From Pseudomonas entomophila (GTDB lineage: Bacteria; Pseudomonadota; Gammaproteobacteria; Pseudomonadales; Pseudomonadaceae), in the NCBI RefSeq assembly GCF_023277925.1, contig NZ_CP063832.1:806001-870000 (forward strand): a stretch of 64,000 nucleotides of DNA, given 5' to 3'. Numbering within the stretch: the stretch's first letter is position 1; every line of letters begins with the position of its first letter. The notes under the pieces are model-generated. The model was not told the DNA's origin and made no database searches. It was given only the letters and a program-made list of their open reading frames with translations. Below are positions 62,971-64,000 of this stretch, in pieces. The translations under genes were made by a program, and so were the position numbers.

Positions 62971-64000
62971 GCCGCATTTCCCGGCAGGCCTACGCCGACA
63001 TGTTCGGCCCCACCGTCGGTGACCGCGTGCGCCTGGCCGACACCGCGCTGTGGGTGGCGGTGGAGAAGGACTTCACCATTTATGGTGAAGAGGTCAAGTT
63101 CGGTGGCGGCAAAGTCATCCGCGACGGCATGGGGCAAGGCCAGATGCTCGCCGCCGAGGCCATGGACCTGGTCCTGACCAACGCCCTGATCATCGACCAC
63201 TGGGGTATCGTCAAGGCCGACATCGGTGTCAAGCACGGGCGCATCGCCGCCATCGGCAAGGCCGGCAACCCTGACGTGCAACCCGGCGTCACCGTGCCCG
63301 TCGGCCCGGGCACTGAAGTGATCGCGGCCGAAGGCAAGATCGTCACGGCGGGCGGTATCGACTCGCATATCCATTTCATCTGCCCGCAGCAGGTGGAAGA
63401 GGCGCTGACCAGTGGCGTCACCACCTTCATCGGCGGCGGCACCGGGCCGGCCACCGGCACCAACGCCACTACCTGTACCCCCGGCCCCTGGTACCTGGCG
63501 CGCATGCTCCAGGCCGCCGATTGCCTGCCGATCAATATCGGCCTGTTGGGCAAGGGCAATGCCTCGCGCCCCGAAGCCTTGCGCGAGCAGATCGCCGCGG
63601 GTGCCGTGGGCCTGAAACTGCACGAGGACTGGGGCTCGACGCCCGCGGCCATCGATTGCTGCCTGGGCGTGGCCGAAGAGATGGATATTCAGGTGGCGAT
63701 CCACACCGACACGCTCAACGAGTCGGGCTGCATCGAGGATACCCTGGCCGCCATCGGTGACCGCACCATCCACACCTTCCACACCGAAGGTGCCGGCGGC
63801 GGCCATGCCCCGGACATCATTCGCGCGGCGGGGCAGGCCAACGTGCTGCCGTCATCGACCAACCCGACCCTGCCGTACACGGTCAATACCGTCGACGAGC
63901 ATCTGGACATGCTGATGGTCTGCCATCACCTGGACCCGAGCATCGCCGAGGACGTGGCCTTCGCCGAATCACGCATCCGCCGCGAAACCATCGCCGCCGA
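62967..64000 (+). CDS. ureC: urease alpha subunit UreC (3' end outside window)
   Basis: The first 344 codons of about 566. Starts [20 protein letters not shown]. Carries the di-nickel site: the His pair in GIDSHIHFI, the carbamylated Lys in [12 protein letters not shown] with its neighbouring His, [12 protein letters not shown], and [15 protein letters not shown], the start of the active-site flap region. The frame is open to the last base. Catalytic subunit; the remaining accessory genes (ureE, F, G) would be expected further right. Confidence 0.97.
   Translation, partial: MSRISRQAYADMFGPTVGDRVRLADTALWVAVEKDFTIYGEEVKFGGGKVIRDGMGQGQMLAAEAMDLVLTNALIIDHWGIVKADIGVKHGRIAAIGKAGNPDVQPGVTVPVGPGTEVIAAEGKIVTAGGIDSHIHFICPQQVEEALTSGVTTFIGGGTGPATGTNATTCTPGPWYLARMLQAADCLPINIGLLGKGNASRPEALREQIAAGAVGLKLHEDWGSTPAAIDCCLGVAEEMDIQVAIHTDTLNESGCIEDTLAAIGDRTIHTFHTEGAGGGHAPDIIRAAGQANVLPSSTNPTLPYTVNTVDEHLDMLMVCHHLDPSIAEDVAFAESRIRRETIAA

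Overview
The window is about 64 kb of chromosome from a high-GC pseudomonad, most likely of the Pseudomonas putida group. The evidence is the strongly GC3-biased codon use of most genes, the gene set (glgA/treZ/malQ/treY/glgX cluster, pvdQ, tamAB, pncA/pncB with an NrtR-type regulator, ureDABC) and repeated copies of two REP families typical of these bacteria. Both edges cut genes: glgB at the left edge and ureC at the right edge. I see no rRNA, tRNA or CRISPR array.

Region by region. (1) 1-14.6 kb holds alpha-glucan and trehalose metabolism: the 3' part of glgB, a short-passenger autotransporter, then a minus-strand operon glgA-treZ-malQ-treY-DUF2934-glgX joined by 4-bp overlaps. The enzymes build linear glucan, debranch it and convert it to trehalose. 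(2) 15-17 kb: ppnN and arfB, followed by a complete IS630-family insertion sequence whose TA target is the TA of the arfB stop codon. (3) 18.3-27.5 kb is an accessory island coding a very large RHS/YD-repeat system in two or three pieces. A 271-codon frame is separated by one in-frame TAG from a 1,265-codon frame, and these are followed by a 1,493-residue RHS protein. That protein ends in an RHS core with candidate protease aspartates, hydrophobic segments and an AT-rich tip that looks like a clan CD (C80/MARTX-CPD-like) cysteine protease. No Tc-A subunit, VgrG, PAAR protein or immunity gene is visible. This is the best candidate for something undescribed. (4) 27.6-30.4 kb: pncB-pncA and a divergent NrtR-like regulator. 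(5) 30.4-35.3 kb: a secreted HExxH protein, TetR and SDR genes around a clear palindromic operator, a DsbA-like isomerase, a cupin/XRE regulator and an MFS transporter.

(6) 35.3-38.3 kb: an oxidative-stress type module, catalase-like enzyme plus cytochrome b561, divergent from an ECF sigma/anti-sigma pair. The intergenic region carries two head-to-head promoters of the same form (GGAAT, 16 bases, CGTC). (7) 38.3-41 kb: a LysR remnant and an unusual beta-helix membrane protein of accessory character. (8) 41.1-48.2 kb: xthA, a GNAT protein and tamA-tamB. (9) 48.3-52.2 kb: an orphan Mor-like regulator, a small membrane protein, a Fur-like regulator and pvdQ. (10) 52.3-60.3 kb: lpxH-ppiB, glnS-cysS, a two-component system and ilvE with a clear terminator. 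(11) 60.5-64 kb: two small genes, then the start of the urease operon ureD-ureA-ureB-ureC.

REP pairs sit at most convergent gene ends and probably act as shared transcript ends. Starts were moved inward from the longest open frame where a ribosome binding site, operon overlap or family N-terminus supported it; each case is stated in its entry.
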